This document shows, in pieces, positions 1 through 7,617 of a stretch of 33,013 nt of DNA. Position 1 is the stretch's first letter, and every line of letters begins with the position of its first letter. Origin of the DNA: Desulfuromonadaceae bacterium UBA6124 (GTDB taxonomy: Bacteria; Desulfobacterota; Desulfuromonadia; Desulfuromonadales; Trichloromonadaceae); NCBI GenBank assembly GCA_002423365.1, contig DIVU01000218.1:1767-34779 (forward strand). The letters are read 5' to 3'. The position numbers and the translations under genes are program-made. The notes under the pieces are model-generated. The model saw only the letters and a program-made list of their open reading frames with translations. It was not told the origin of the DNA and did not search any database.

Positions 1-456
1 CCGACCGAGAATCTTGCGCTTGTGAGTGGCCGTATCATCCAGGATCTGTTTCATCAGCAACCGGTACTCCGCGTCGGCGGTCTTGACGATCTCGCCATAT
101 TTCCCCTCGATGATGGATTGTTCCATGTCCTGGGCCAGGGCCAGGATGCGGGAATCGTCGTCGGGGGCAATCTCGCCCCGCCGGAGCCGCTCCATGGTCG
201 TCTGCACGTAGACCAGGAAAGACTGGATGGCGGCCGCGTTGAAGCGCCGATTTTCCTGGAAGCGGCTCCGGTTGGCGACGAACAGGTCGCTCAGGTGGGC
301 GATGTGCGCCGCGTGCTGCCGCTCCTCGCCCTCCAGCATCTTCCAGAAGTCGGCGTCCGCCGGCCGCAGGGAGGCCACGGTCTCGTAGAAGTCGGCCAGG
401 GCCAGTTCCAGCTTGCCGATGTCCCGCAAGATGTCGAGTGTGGCATCCGAGCTCAC
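1..456 (-). CDS. Ferritin-like / rubrerythrin-type protein (3' end outside window)
   Basis: The reading frame is open for 152 codons from a GTG at 456 to the window edge, so the C-terminus is missing. The GTG is preceded by a strong AGGAGG (466-461) at 4-nt spacing, which decides the start. The protein is almost entirely helical and Glu/His rich. It has an early helix with YET near residue 24 and an EGEERQHAAHIAHL stretch around residues 42-55, which matches the ExxH metal-ligand pattern of ferritin-like and rubrerythrin diiron four-helix bundles. A second helix pair follows with regularly spaced Glu. Members of this family act in cytosolic oxidative-stress or iron handling. No rubredoxin-like CxxC is seen in the visible part, so peroxidase activity is not shown. 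The family call rests on pattern only. Confidence 0.6.
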   Translation of the reverse strand, partial: MSSDATLDILRDIGKLELALADFYETVASLRPADADFWKMLEGEERQHAAHIAHLSDLFVANRSRFQENRRFNAAAIQSFLVYVQTTMERLRRGEIAPDDDSRILALAQDMEQSIIEGKYGEIVKTADAEYRLLMKQILDDTATHKRKILGR

Positions 457-832
457 GTCTCCTCCTTGCCGCACGAAGACAGGTCCAGGGAGGCCATCAT
501 AGCATACTCGGCCTCCGGCGCGCTGCAAGGAGGTTGCCCGCGGTCCGGCTATTCCCCGGCGGGTCGTCTCTCGAGGCGCCCGCGGCCGCATCGACCGTGC
601 GTCCCCCGGGGGCCGCACGGAAGCGGGAGCCCAGGGCGATCGTGCAGCGCGGCGGGGACGGATCGGTGCCGGATCCGGAAACGGATGATTGACGGATGTG
701 CCTTCCCTGAGTATCGTCGGGATGCCGTTGGCTGTGCTGAGTTTCCTTGATCATTTCGATCCGGTGACCCCCGGGGGGGGCGGCCTGGGGTCGCATCGGC
801 TGGGAAGAGAGCGGCGCGTGCGCGATGCGGGC
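457..832. other. Divergent intergenic region
   Basis: This 376-bp stretch lies between the leftward ferritin-like gene and the rightward DsbA-like gene, so it must carry promoters for both. I see no convincing -35/-10 pair, RNA gene or repeat. The open frames here are GC-driven and lack protein-like composition. Confidence 0.5.
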
Positions 833-1498
833 ATGCTGGGACACGGGTCCCGCGGGTTTCTGCGGGGACTCCTCTGGGGTGTCCTTGTCCTCGCCCTGGA
901 GGTATCCGGGGCCGCTTCGGCCGGGGCCGAGCGCGAGGTGAGCCGGGCCGATCTGGTGAGAGCGCTGGAGCGCGGCCCAGGGCCGCAGAAGGGCTCCGAG
1001 CGGGCGCCCGTCACCCTGGTGGAGTTCTCGGACTTCCTCTGCTTCTATTGCGGGAAGTTTGCCAAGGAGACGCTCCCGGCGATCGACGAGATGTTCATCC
1101 GCAGCGGGAAGGTCCGGTTCGTCTACCGCCACATGGCCCTCTTCGGCGAGGCCTCGCTGCGGGCGGCCGAGGCCTCCACCTGCGCCTTCGACCAGGGGAA
1201 GTTCTGGGAGTATCACGATCTGCTGTTCGGCAAGCGGGGCCCGCTGGCCTTCGCGTCGGCCAGGCTGAAGGAGTACGCCGCGTCCCTCGGCCTCAACGCC
1301 AGAGGTTTCGCCGCCTGCCTGGATGGCGGCAAGTTTGCCGAGATCGTGGAGACCGAAACGCTCATGGGGCGGGCGCTGCACATCACCGGCACTCCCGCAT
1401 TTCTCCTCAACGGCGAGCCGCTGATCGGGGCCCAGCCCTTCGACCTGTTCCGCGCGAGGATCGACGAGATCCTCAAGGCGGACAGGCGCCGTCGCTGA
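833..1498 (+). CDS. DsbA-family thioredoxin-fold protein, exported
   Basis: A 221-aa protein. Residues 1-32 form a signal peptide: a basic start with Arg at 7 and 11, a hydrophobic core LLWGVLVLALEV, and small residues ASAGA before the probable cleavage site. The mature part starts with a short helix and then a thioredoxin fold. The redox motif is C-F-Y-C at residues 70-73 within VEFSDFLCFYCGKF, and the cis-Pro loop is ITGTPAFLLNG, as in DsbA, DsbG and BdbD-like proteins. It probably oxidises or isomerises disulfides, or carries electrons, in the periplasm. A GTG at 818 in the same frame has a better-placed purine-rich stretch (803-809) and is an alternative start; a longer frame back to 689 has no signal-peptide logic. 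No DsbB partner is adjacent. The family is secure, the exact substrate is not. Confidence 0.85.
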   Translation: MLGHGSRGFLRGLLWGVLVLALEVSGAASAGAEREVSRADLVRALERGPGPQKGSERAPVTLVEFSDFLCFYCGKFAKETLPAIDEMFIRSGKVRFVYRHMALFGEASLRAAEASTCAFDQGKFWEYHDLLFGKRGPLAFASARLKEYAASLGLNARGFAACLDGGKFAEIVETETLMGRALHITGTPAFLLNGEPLIGAQPFDLFRARIDEILKADRRRR

Positions 1499-1532
1499 CG
1501 ACCCGCCCGGCGGGTGTCTTGAGTGCTGACCG

Positions 1533-2039
1533 ATGGAGATGCACCAGGCGGATCCGGAGTATCTGAAGCGCGTCTTCGCGGACACCCAGATCGTGCGAAG
1601 GCCCATCACCGGCATCGTGAGCGGGTACCACGTCCTGCCCTACGTCCTGGTGGCCCCGGATGCAGAGGAGGCCAGGCGCTCGGTCGAGATCCGGGGCACG
1701 ATCCGCGTCTCTCCCCGCCTCGTCCTCTCGCCGCGGCATCTGGGGCAGACCTACGAGCAGCTCTTCGACGATCCGGAGCTGATGGATCGGGCCCTGGTCG
1801 GGCGAGTCTTCTCGTTCCTCTACGCCGCCCGCCAGAACGTCCAGCTGGAGCACGAGGAGCTGCGCATCCAGCGCAGCGAGCGCGATCCCCGGGCGCAGGT
1901 CGACCGCGCCCTCGACGAGCTGCTGCGCGGGGAGATCCTGGATACCGGCCTCATCCTGTCCCCGGACGTCAAGTTCTACCCGATCTCCATCGAGCGGTTC
2001 ATCGCCGAGATCCTCGACAAGGAATTCCCCCACCTGTAG
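1533..2039 (+). CDS. Conserved hypothetical protein, 168 aa
   Basis: A well-formed gene 34 bp downstream of the DsbA-like gene on the same strand, probably co-transcribed with it. The protein is soluble, mixed alpha/beta, with no signal peptide, membrane segment or cysteine. It contains an alternating hydrophobic stretch (residues 25-40, GIVSGYHVLPYVLVAP), then a strand-like segment EIRGTIRVSPRLVLSP, and a helical C-terminal half rich in Glu, Arg and Asp. I do not recognise a family. The start ATG has no clear Shine-Dalgarno sequence. The placement might suggest a role linked to the exported thioredoxin-like protein, but nothing in the sequence shows this. Confidence 0.65.
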   Translation: MEMHQADPEYLKRVFADTQIVRRPITGIVSGYHVLPYVLVAPDAEEARRSVEIRGTIRVSPRLVLSPRHLGQTYEQLFDDPELMDRALVGRVFSFLYAARQNVQLEHEELRIQRSERDPRAQVDRALDELLRGEILDTGLILSPDVKFYPISIERFIAEILDKEFPHL

Positions 2040-2440
2040 TCCCGCCCCGCTCTGCGCAGCGCAAGCGGGGAAGGGAGACGGCTCCCGCGGTGCGCGGGAC
2101 AGAGGCGGGGCTGGATTGGACGGGGAACGGGGTGGTGGGCACAAAACTGCCGCAGGCGATCAGGTCGCGAGCTGTGCAGCATCATCCTTGGCGTCGCCGG
2201 CACCGGTAATCGCGATTCCCTCTGTCGGGAAGGCTTCCGACGCCCGAGGCATGACCCTCCGGGCAACGCGCGGGATGGCCTCGCACTTCGTGGCGAGAGA
2301 GCTGCTCCGCGCTGACCCCTGCGGCTGAGAACAGCCTATCCGTTGCGCGGCGATCCGTCAAGGGGCTCCTGCGGGAATTTTCAGGGTACGCCGGCCCTCG
2401 GGGTGACAGCGGGGCGGTCTGTGCTGTATTCTCTCGGCAT
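2040..2440. other. Intergenic region with weak hairpin
   Basis: 401 bp without a convincing gene. Right after the stop, a 7-bp stem (ccccgct, 2045-2051, with agcgggg, 2064-2070) surrounds a palindromic CTGCGCAG. It could end transcription but lacks a T tract. The remainder shows only scattered GC-rich frames. Its right end holds the promoter candidate listed separately. Confidence 0.4.
2403..2430 (+). promoter_or_regulatory. Candidate sigma-70 promoter for the DUF2914 gene
   Basis: GTGACA (2403-2408, 5 of 6 to the -35 consensus) is separated by 16 bp from TGTATT (2425-2430, 4 of 6 to the -10 consensus). Transcription would begin about 2437, only a few bases before the ATG at 2441. That fits the lack of any Shine-Dalgarno sequence there and suggests a leaderless or near-leaderless mRNA. 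Confidence 0.35.
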
Positions 2441-3478
2441 ATGACCCTTGCAGATCGGATATCGCGATTTCGGCAGGGATGGGACGGGCTGAGACGCCGG
2501 CACCCCGCCGCGGCGTGGCTCACGCGGTGGGGGGTCACGGCCGTCTCGGTGTCGCTGGGGCTGCTGACCCTCTTCTGCTTCCGCCGCGGCCTCGAGCACT
2601 TTCCCTGGTTCGTCGGCTACCTGCTCCTGCTCTGGGTGGCCGGGATCGTGCTCGTGGATGCCCGCCAGACCTTGGCCGTCCGCGCCCCGCGCCTGGTGTC
2701 CCTGGTCGTGGATTACACGGTGCAGAGCATGCTCCACGGGCTCTTCCTCTTCCTCCTCCCCGTCTACTATGCCAGCACGACCCTCCTGTCGAGAAACGCG
2801 GCCCCCCTCGGGCTGCTCGTCGGGGCGACGCTCCTCACCACCGTCGACCCCTGGTATCGGGCGATGCGTCGGCGCGCCCCGTGGATCGAGAGCGTCCTGA
2901 TCTGGCTGGCTCTCTTCGCCTCGCTGGCCGTGGCGTTTCCCCTGGTCCGGGTACAGGCCTCGTGGGCGCTGGTGCTGAGCGCGGTGCTGAGCGTGGCGGC
3001 CCTCGCTCCGACGGTGCGGCGCCGGCTGGGGGCGGGATGGCGGGAGGCGGCGGCCGTCACCGCGCTCGCCGCCGGCGCGATGGGCCTCCTGACCTGGTCG
3101 GCGCGCGGCGGCATCCCGCCGGTGCCGCTCCATCTCGCGCGGGCCACCTTCGCGCGATCGGTGGCTCGCCTGGAGCCCGTCCTGCCCGTGAGGGAGATCT
3201 CGGCGGCGGAGCTCGTCTCCTGGGGGAGCCTGACGGCTTTCACCGCGGTGACGGCCCCCGCGGGGCTCCGGCAGCCGATCTTCCATGTCTGGAGGCGGAA
3301 CGGTGTCGTGGTGGGGACGATCCCGCTTTCGCCCATCCGCGGGGGGCCGCGGGCGGGGTTCCGGACCTATTCCCGCAAGTCGGAGCTCGGCCAGGATCCG
3401 GCGGGGCGGTGGGAGGTCGAGGTCGTCACGCCGTCCGGCCAGCTGGTGGGCCGGCTCCGGATGACCGTCACGCCCTGA
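2441..3478 (+). CDS. Membrane protein with C-terminal DUF2914 domain (DUF5924-type)
   Basis: A 345-aa protein. The N-terminal about 215 residues contain some seven hydrophobic helices, for example VSVSLGLLTLFCF, FVGYLLLLWVAGIVLV, MLHGLFLFLLPVYYAS, LLVGATLLTTV and VLIWLALFASLAVAF, an arrangement typical of DUF5924-type inner-membrane domains. Residues about 245-345 form a beta-rich domain with the features of DUF2914: QPIFHVWRRNGVVVGTIPL, then GFRTYSRKSEL, then GRWEVEVVTPSGQLVGRLRM. That domain probably faces the periplasm and may bind a polymer or sugar, but its role is unknown. The gene stands alone, convergent with the iron-sulfur operon at 3503-5022. No Shine-Dalgarno sequence is visible at the ATG. 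Confidence 0.75.
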   Translation: MTLADRISRFRQGWDGLRRRHPAAAWLTRWGVTAVSVSLGLLTLFCFRRGLEHFPWFVGYLLLLWVAGIVLVDARQTLAVRAPRLVSLVVDYTVQSMLHGLFLFLLPVYYASTTLLSRNAAPLGLLVGATLLTTVDPWYRAMRRRAPWIESVLIWLALFASLAVAFPLVRVQASWALVLSAVLSVAALAPTVRRRLGAGWREAAAVTALAAGAMGLLTWSARGGIPPVPLHLARATFARSVARLEPVLPVREISAAELVSWGSLTAFTAVTAPAGLRQPIFHVWRRNGVVVGTIPLSPIRGGPRAGFRTYSRKSELGQDPAGRWEVEVVTPSGQLVGRLRMTVTP

Positions 3479-3502
3479 TCGGGCGCCGGGCCGTTCTTCG
3501 CC

Positions 3503-4180
3503 TCATTCGCCCTTCCGGGCCTGCTCCAGGATCCGCCGGGCCCGGGTGGGGTTGAAGACGCCGCAGGCGCAGAACCGGGCCATCGAGGCGGCGGCCTGCT
3601 CCGGGGTACGGCGGTTCTCCCGCACCAGGTCGATCATCTTCCTGGCGAAGTTGTGCGAGACCATCCCGTGGCCGCACATCGTGCTGAGCTCCAGGGTGTG
3701 CCTGTCGGGCAGCCGGCTCTGGTCCCCGTGGATCCCCAGGGAGTATTCCACGCTGTGCCGGGTGAGCCCCGCCGCCTTGCAGCAGGCGTGACCCTCTTCC
3801 ACCAGGGCGCTGACGTTGATGGACAGGCCGAGATCGGCCTCCCGGAGGTCCGCGAGGAAGGCGATGGTGGCCTCCCGGGTGTCGAAGACGACCGCCACCG
3901 TGCTGCAGCTCTCGACCTCCCGGATGATGCGCTCGGGGTCCAGCCGCTCGTCCCCCCGGGTCCAGTGGACGAGGGGGGTCAGCTGCTCGGCGGCCCGGTA
4001 GATTCCCCGGTTCTGGGCGTGCGCCATGTTGATCGGCCGGTGCGGGAGGGCCAGCCGGAGGAACTGCTGGAACTTGGGCACGGCGTCCGCGTCGTTGACC
4101 TCCTTGGCCGCCATGGCGAAGACGACGAAATCGTCCCGGTGGCTCTCCGGGGCGCCGAAGCGGTGCAGGGTATTCGTCAT
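3503..4180 (-). CDS. Conserved cysteine-rich hypothetical protein, 225 aa
   Basis: The start ATG overlaps the TGA of the upstream ferredoxin-like gene (ATGA at 4180-4177), so the two are translationally coupled and probably work together. The protein has no signal or membrane segment. It has three cysteine clusters: HACCKAAG, LSTMCGHGMVSHNFA and the C-terminal RFCACGVFNPTRAR. His residues lie near the first two (EEGHACC, CGHGM), so metal or cluster binding is plausible. An alternating segment CSTVAVVFDTREATIAFLADLREADLGLSINVSAL looks like a Rossmann-like alpha/beta core. I do not recognise the family. Given the partner, a redox or cofactor-linked function in the cytosol is the best inference. 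Confidence 0.7.
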   Translation of the reverse strand: MTNTLHRFGAPESHRDDFVVFAMAAKEVNDADAVPKFQQFLRLALPHRPINMAHAQNRGIYRAAEQLTPLVHWTRGDERLDPERIIREVESCSTVAVVFDTREATIAFLADLREADLGLSINVSALVEEGHACCKAAGLTRHSVEYSLGIHGDQSRLPDRHTLELSTMCGHGMVSHNFARKMIDLVRENRRTPEQAAASMARFCACGVFNPTRARRILEQARKGE

Positions 4181-5022
4181 CGACGGGTCTCCTCGGAAAG
4201 GGCGGGCTCGGAGGCACGGGGCCGAGCGGCCGCCCGCCCCAGCCCGAGATTCGTCTTGCCGCGCACGATGGGGAAGCCGGCCTGGCGCAGGAGGGGCTCC
4301 AGGGCGTTCTCGCCGCGGTCGTCGCAGCGGGTCGAGACGCCGAGGCACACCAGGGTGTCCAGCGTGGGGGTGACCTCCGTCACGCGCCGGAGCACGGATG
4401 GGACGTGCTCCAGGGTGGTGGTGAGCTCCAGGATGGCGGAGAGGACCTTCTCGTTCAGGATCTCCTCGCGCAGGGTGCCGCGGGCCGGATCGGCGATGAG
4501 CGAGTAGACCGGGTTCTGCGGCTCGAACTTCACGGGGAGCGGCACCAGGGCCATCAGCATCGTCTGGACGTCGCGGAAGCGCACGCCCACGCCGGGCCGG
4601 CCGAACTCGATGGTGAAGCCGGCCTCGCCCGCCCGGACGCGGCCGGTGACGTCGTTGGTCTTCACCTCCTCCGTGCCCCGGCCGCTGATGCCGGTGGACT
4701 CGTGCGCGACGACGGGATCGCTGAAGGCCCGGCGGATGGTCCGGGGCCAGACCAGCGCGGGCGGGGTGAGGGCGTCGGTGGGGCAGACGTCCGGCTCCGG
4801 CTCGAAGCGGAGCCGGAACAGCTTGAAGAGCCCCCGGATGGTCCGCACCAGCAGCGGGTTGAGCCGCTCCTTGCTCATCCCCTGGTAGCAGGTGTAGCAC
4901 TCCACGCACTCGTCCTGATTGACGGTGGCCCGGTTGACGGCCGGATCGATGTAGATGGCCCCCATCGGACAGATTGGCACGCAGTTGGCGCAGGCCACGC
5001 ACTTCCTGGGATCGACGTCCAC
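4177..5022 (-). CDS. 4Fe-4S dicluster ferredoxin-like protein with unknown C-terminal domain
   Basis: A 281-aa protein when started at the GTG at 5022, which has a perfect AGGAGG 5 nt upstream; an in-frame ATG at 5046 lies upstream but has no such site. Residues 8-19 carry a complete first cluster motif, CVACANCVPICP. The second motif begins CVECYTC (39-45), but its expected Cys-Pro comes only at residue 80 (DVCPTDAL), so about 34 residues sit where ferredoxins have three. The C-terminal 190 residues are an uncharacterised alpha/beta domain with a few more Cys (LVCLGVSTRCDD). It is the first gene of a two-gene operon with the Cys-rich protein at 3503-4180. Electron transfer to that partner is an inference. 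Confidence 0.8.
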   Translation of the reverse strand: MDVDPRKCVACANCVPICPMGAIYIDPAVNRATVNQDECVECYTCYQGMSKERLNPLLVRTIRGLFKLFRLRFEPEPDVCPTDALTPPALVWPRTIRRAFSDPVVAHESTGISGRGTEEVKTNDVTGRVRAGEAGFTIEFGRPGVGVRFRDVQTMLMALVPLPVKFEPQNPVYSLIADPARGTLREEILNEKVLSAILELTTTLEHVPSVLRRVTEVTPTLDTLVCLGVSTRCDDRGENALEPLLRQAGFPIVRGKTNLGLGRAAARPRASEPALSEETRR

Positions 5023-5027
5023 GGGCC

Positions 5028-5033
5028 CCTCCT
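5028..5033 (-). promoter_or_regulatory. Strong Shine-Dalgarno that decides the ferredoxin start
   Basis: AGGAGG on the minus strand, 5 nt upstream of the GTG at 5022. It lies inside the possible longer frame from 5046 and argues for the GTG start. Confidence 0.6.
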
Positions 5034-5323
5034 GGCTCGGTCGCATCGCACCGGGGCATGCGCCCGTCCCCCCGGACAGGCGGCCGATCCGGCAGTCACG
5101 CGCGGCATCCTATCGGCGCGGGCGGTCTCCTGTCAAGGCGCCTCCGGTTCCCCAACTTTCCGGGGAGTGCCGGGGCGGCTCACCCGACAGCGGGAGAGAC
5201 TGGCCGGGGCCCCGGGCAGCTTCCGGCCGCCTGATGCCTCGTCGAGACCCGCGCCGCCGTGCCCCGGGTCGGCCCGCCGCGGGCGCGGCGGACTGCCCGA
5301 AGCGCACCCGGAGCCGGCGGACC

Positions 5324-6352
5324 TCAGCCGTTGCGGCGGCGGATCTTCCAGCAGGTGTGGATCCGGGGATTGCGCTGGAAGTCGAGGGGAATCGTCGAGG
5401 GGGTGATGTCCTCGATGGACAGATCGGGAAGGGAATCCCGATCCAGGCGGAACTGTCGGGAGTTGGTCGAGAAGAGGAGCGTTCCGCCGGGGGCCAGCAG
5501 ACGCGCGGCGGCGGAGAGCAGGGCCGGATGATCGCGCTGCACGTCGAAGGTGCGCCCGCCCATCCGCTTGGAGTTGGAGAAGGTCGGCGGATCCAGGAAG
5601 ATCAGGTCGAAGCGGTCGGCAGGGCGGGCATCCAGCCAGGCCAGGCAGTCCGCCTGGACCAGCCGGTGGCGGGCCCCCTCCCGGAACCCGTTCCGGGCCA
5701 GATTCTTGCGCGCCCACTCCAGATAGACCCCCGACATGTCCACGGTCATGGTGGCCGCCGCCCCCCCGGCCGCGGCGTGGACGGTGGCGGTTCCGGTGTA
5801 GGCGAACAGGTTGAGAAATCGGGCCTCCGGTGCGAGTCCCCGGATCAGGCCGCGGGTCGGGCGGTGGTCGAGGAAGAGGCCGGTGTCGAGGTAGTCGGTC
5901 AGGTTGACCAGGAAGATCAACCCGCCCTCACGGACCTCGTGGAACTTGCCGATCTCCGCCCGGCGCTCGTACTGGGCGGCCCCCTTCTGGCGGCGGCGGA
6001 CCTTCAGGACGGTCCGCTCCGGCGCGATCCCCAGAGCAGGGGGCACGACGGCCAGCACGTCGCGCAGCCGCCGGGCAGCCTGCTCCGGGTCGATCTGGGC
6101 CGGCGGGGCGTACTCCTGGACGTGCGCCCAGCCCTCGTACAGGTCGATGGCCACCGCGTAATCCGGCAGATCCGCGTCGTAGAGCCGGTAGCAGCTCACG
6201 CCGCTCCGGCGCGCCCATCGCCCCAGGTGCCGGAGGTTCTTTCGGAGCCGGTTGACGAACATCTCGGTGGCGGGCAAAAGGGGGGGCTCGGGCCGGCCGG
6301 CCGGGGCGGGCGGGTCCCTGCGGGGTCCTGGGGCGCCCAGCCGTTCGGGCAT
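5324..6352 (-). CDS. rlmK: RlmK-type 23S rRNA methyltransferase, stand-alone
   Basis: A class I SAM-dependent methyltransferase of 342 aa that matches the C-terminal half of gammaproteobacterial RlmKL (RlmK makes m7G2069 in 23S rRNA). Visible landmarks in order: MFVNRLRKNLRHLGRWAR (residues 31-48), CYRLYDADLPDYAVAIDLY, LKVRRRQKG, GLFLDHRPTR, SAM-binding FLNLFAYTGTATVHAAAGG (about 200), acidic motif II VDMSGVYLEWA, and the catalytic-type loop IFLDPPTFSNSKRM. The THUMP/RlmL half is absent, as in many non-gamma bacteria where RlmK stands alone. An AGGAG lies 8 nt before the ATG at 6352. The first 30 residues are Pro/Arg-rich and not part of the fold, so translation from 6262 is also possible. 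The fold is secure; the exact base modified is inferred from family similarity. Confidence 0.82.
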   Translation of the reverse strand: MPERLGAPGPRRDPPAPAGRPEPPLLPATEMFVNRLRKNLRHLGRWARRSGVSCYRLYDADLPDYAVAIDLYEGWAHVQEYAPPAQIDPEQAARRLRDVLAVVPPALGIAPERTVLKVRRRQKGAAQYERRAEIGKFHEVREGGLIFLVNLTDYLDTGLFLDHRPTRGLIRGLAPEARFLNLFAYTGTATVHAAAGGAAATMTVDMSGVYLEWARKNLARNGFREGARHRLVQADCLAWLDARPADRFDLIFLDPPTFSNSKRMGGRTFDVQRDHPALLSAAARLLAPGGTLLFSTNSRQFRLDRDSLPDLSIEDITPSTIPLDFQRNPRIHTCWKIRRRNG

Positions 6353-6463
6353 GACAGTGGCTCCTGCGCTCTAAAGACGTGGGGTCCGCCGGTTCCGTCC
6401 CGTGCCGCCCGGTCGGCCTTCCACCGGGCGGCAGATTTCCCTGGGGGGATTCCGAACTTCGTA

Positions 6464-6472
6464 TGGTATATT
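6464..6472 (+). promoter_or_regulatory. Extended -10 promoter candidate for the aldolase gene
   Basis: TGGTATATT matches the extended -10 pattern TGnTATAAT in 5 of 6 hexamer positions and lies in an AT-rich island of otherwise GC-rich DNA. No good -35 is visible, which extended -10 promoters tolerate. It sits about 53 bp before the ATG at 6525. Confidence 0.45.
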
Positions 6473-6524
6473 ATCACGCCAGAGGACCACAGATCTTCAT
6501 CCCTATCTCGTCGAGGAGGAAAAT

Positions 6525-7421
6525 ATGGCAAAGTTCGTGAACATGGCGAGCATCTTCCCCCCCATCCCGACGCCCTTCGACGCCGATGGGGAGTTGAACC
6601 TGAAGGCGCTGGGCGAGAACATCGACAAGTGGAACAAGTATCCCCTGGGCGGCTATGTGGTCCTGGGCTCGAACGGGGAGATGCCGTACCTGTCGGAGAC
6701 GGAGAAGCTCAAGGTCTTCGAGACGGCGCGCAAGCACATCCCGGCGGGGAAGCTCTTGCTGGCCGGCTGCGGCTGCGAGTCCACCCATAGCTCCATCGCG
6801 CTGGCCAAGCAGGCGGCCAAGCTGGGGGCCGACGTGGCCCTCTTCATCAGCCCCTGCTACTACAAGTCCAAGATGGACAATGCCGGGCTGGGGGACTACT
6901 ACACCCGGATCGCCGACGCCTGTCCGGTTCCGATCAGCATGTACAACATGCCGGCCAACACGGGCGTGGACCTGTCGGTCGACCTGATCGTGAAGATGGC
7001 CCAGCACCCGAACATCGCGGCGGTCAAGGACAGCAGCGGCAACGTGGCCAAGATGGGCGAGGTCGTGCGCTCCGTCCGGTCGGACTTCCAGGTCATCGCC
7101 GGCTCGGCGGGCTTCCTCTACCCGGCGCTGTGCATCGGCGCGGTGGGCGGCGTGCTGGCGCTGGCCAACATCGCCCCGCAGCAGTGCTGCGACATCCTGG
7201 AGCTGTTCAAGCAGGGCAAGCACGCCGAGACCAAGCAGCTCCAGCTCCGGATGATCGCGCCCAACACGGCCGTGACCGCCGGCTTCGGCGTGCCGGGCCT
7301 GAAGGCCGCCATGGAGATGGTGGGCATGTACGGCGGCAATCCGCGCAGCCCGATGCTGCCGCTCGGGGCCGAGCCGACGGCGAAGCTCAAGGGGATCCTG
7401 CAAAGCGCAGGCATCATATAG
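6525..7421 (+). CDS. DapA-family aldolase, 4-hydroxy-2-oxoglutarate aldolase-like
   Basis: A 298-aa TIM-barrel class I aldolase of the DHDPS/N-acetylneuraminate lyase family. It shows the GSNGE loop (residues 48-52, where DHDPS has GTTGE), the catalytic tyrosine in MYNMPANTG (Tyr140) and the Schiff-base lysine in VKDSSGN (Lys168). Several long stretches resemble mammalian HOGA1 rather than bacterial DapA: AGCGCEST, CYYKSKM, PANTGVDLSVDLIVKMAQHP, QVIAGSAGFLYP, GAVGGVLALANI and IAPNTAVTAGFGVPGLK. HOGA1 splits 4-hydroxy-2-oxoglutarate to pyruvate and glyoxylate. A GAGGAGG Shine-Dalgarno (6513-6519) precedes the ATG. The gene is monocistronic. The aldolase family is certain, the substrate an inference from remembered similarity. 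Confidence 0.85.
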   Translation: MAKFVNMASIFPPIPTPFDADGELNLKALGENIDKWNKYPLGGYVVLGSNGEMPYLSETEKLKVFETARKHIPAGKLLLAGCGCESTHSSIALAKQAAKLGADVALFISPCYYKSKMDNAGLGDYYTRIADACPVPISMYNMPANTGVDLSVDLIVKMAQHPNIAAVKDSSGNVAKMGEVVRSVRSDFQVIAGSAGFLYPALCIGAVGGVLALANIAPQQCCDILELFKQGKHAETKQLQLRMIAPNTAVTAGFGVPGLKAAMEMVGMYGGNPRSPMLPLGAEPTAKLKGILQSAGII

Positions 7422-7471
7422 CTCATGGCGGGCCCTGATGACCCAACAGGCAAGAGCATGCTTCAATCTTA

Positions 7472-7613
7472 GGCTGCTCAAAAAGGTCCAGATGCAAGGC
7501 GGGGCGCTGAGGGCCGAGCGAGGCGTAGCAGCGCTACGCCGCAGTGAGCGCCAAGGCGGGCGGGGCACCCATCCGAAGGATGGGTCACCGCAGATGGGCC
7601 TTTTTCAGCAGCC
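7472..7613. repeat. 142-bp palindromic repeat element (REP/MITE-like)
   Basis: The two ends are imperfect inverted copies of about 25 bp. The left end starts ggctgctcaaaaaggtcc (7472 onward), and the reverse complement of the right end starts ggctgctgaaaaaggccc. Inside are two perfect hairpins: ggcgtagc/gctacgcc with a 3-nt loop (7522-7540) and acccatcc/ggatgggt with a GAA loop (7567-7585). It carries no gene. The whole is shaped like a non-autonomous mobile or REP-type element, and its right arm with TTTTT could also terminate transcription from the aldolase gene. It ends 4 bp before the tmRNA. Confidence 0.75.
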
Positions 7614-7617
7614 GAAA

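Noticed and set aside
497..1615. Long minus-strand frame (372 codons) opposite the DsbA-like gene
   Set aside because: Low-complexity Gly/Pro/Arg-rich translation typical of antisense GC-rich DNA; the plus-strand gene has a signal peptide and CXXC motif.
4955..6790. 611-codon plus-strand frame opposite the RlmK gene and running into the aldolase gene
   Set aside because: No domain-like sequence; it overlaps two genes with clear family motifs in other frames.
6474..7568. 364-codon minus-strand frame over the aldolase gene
   Set aside because: His/Arg/Val-rich antisense shadow; the aldolase catalytic residues are on the plus strand.
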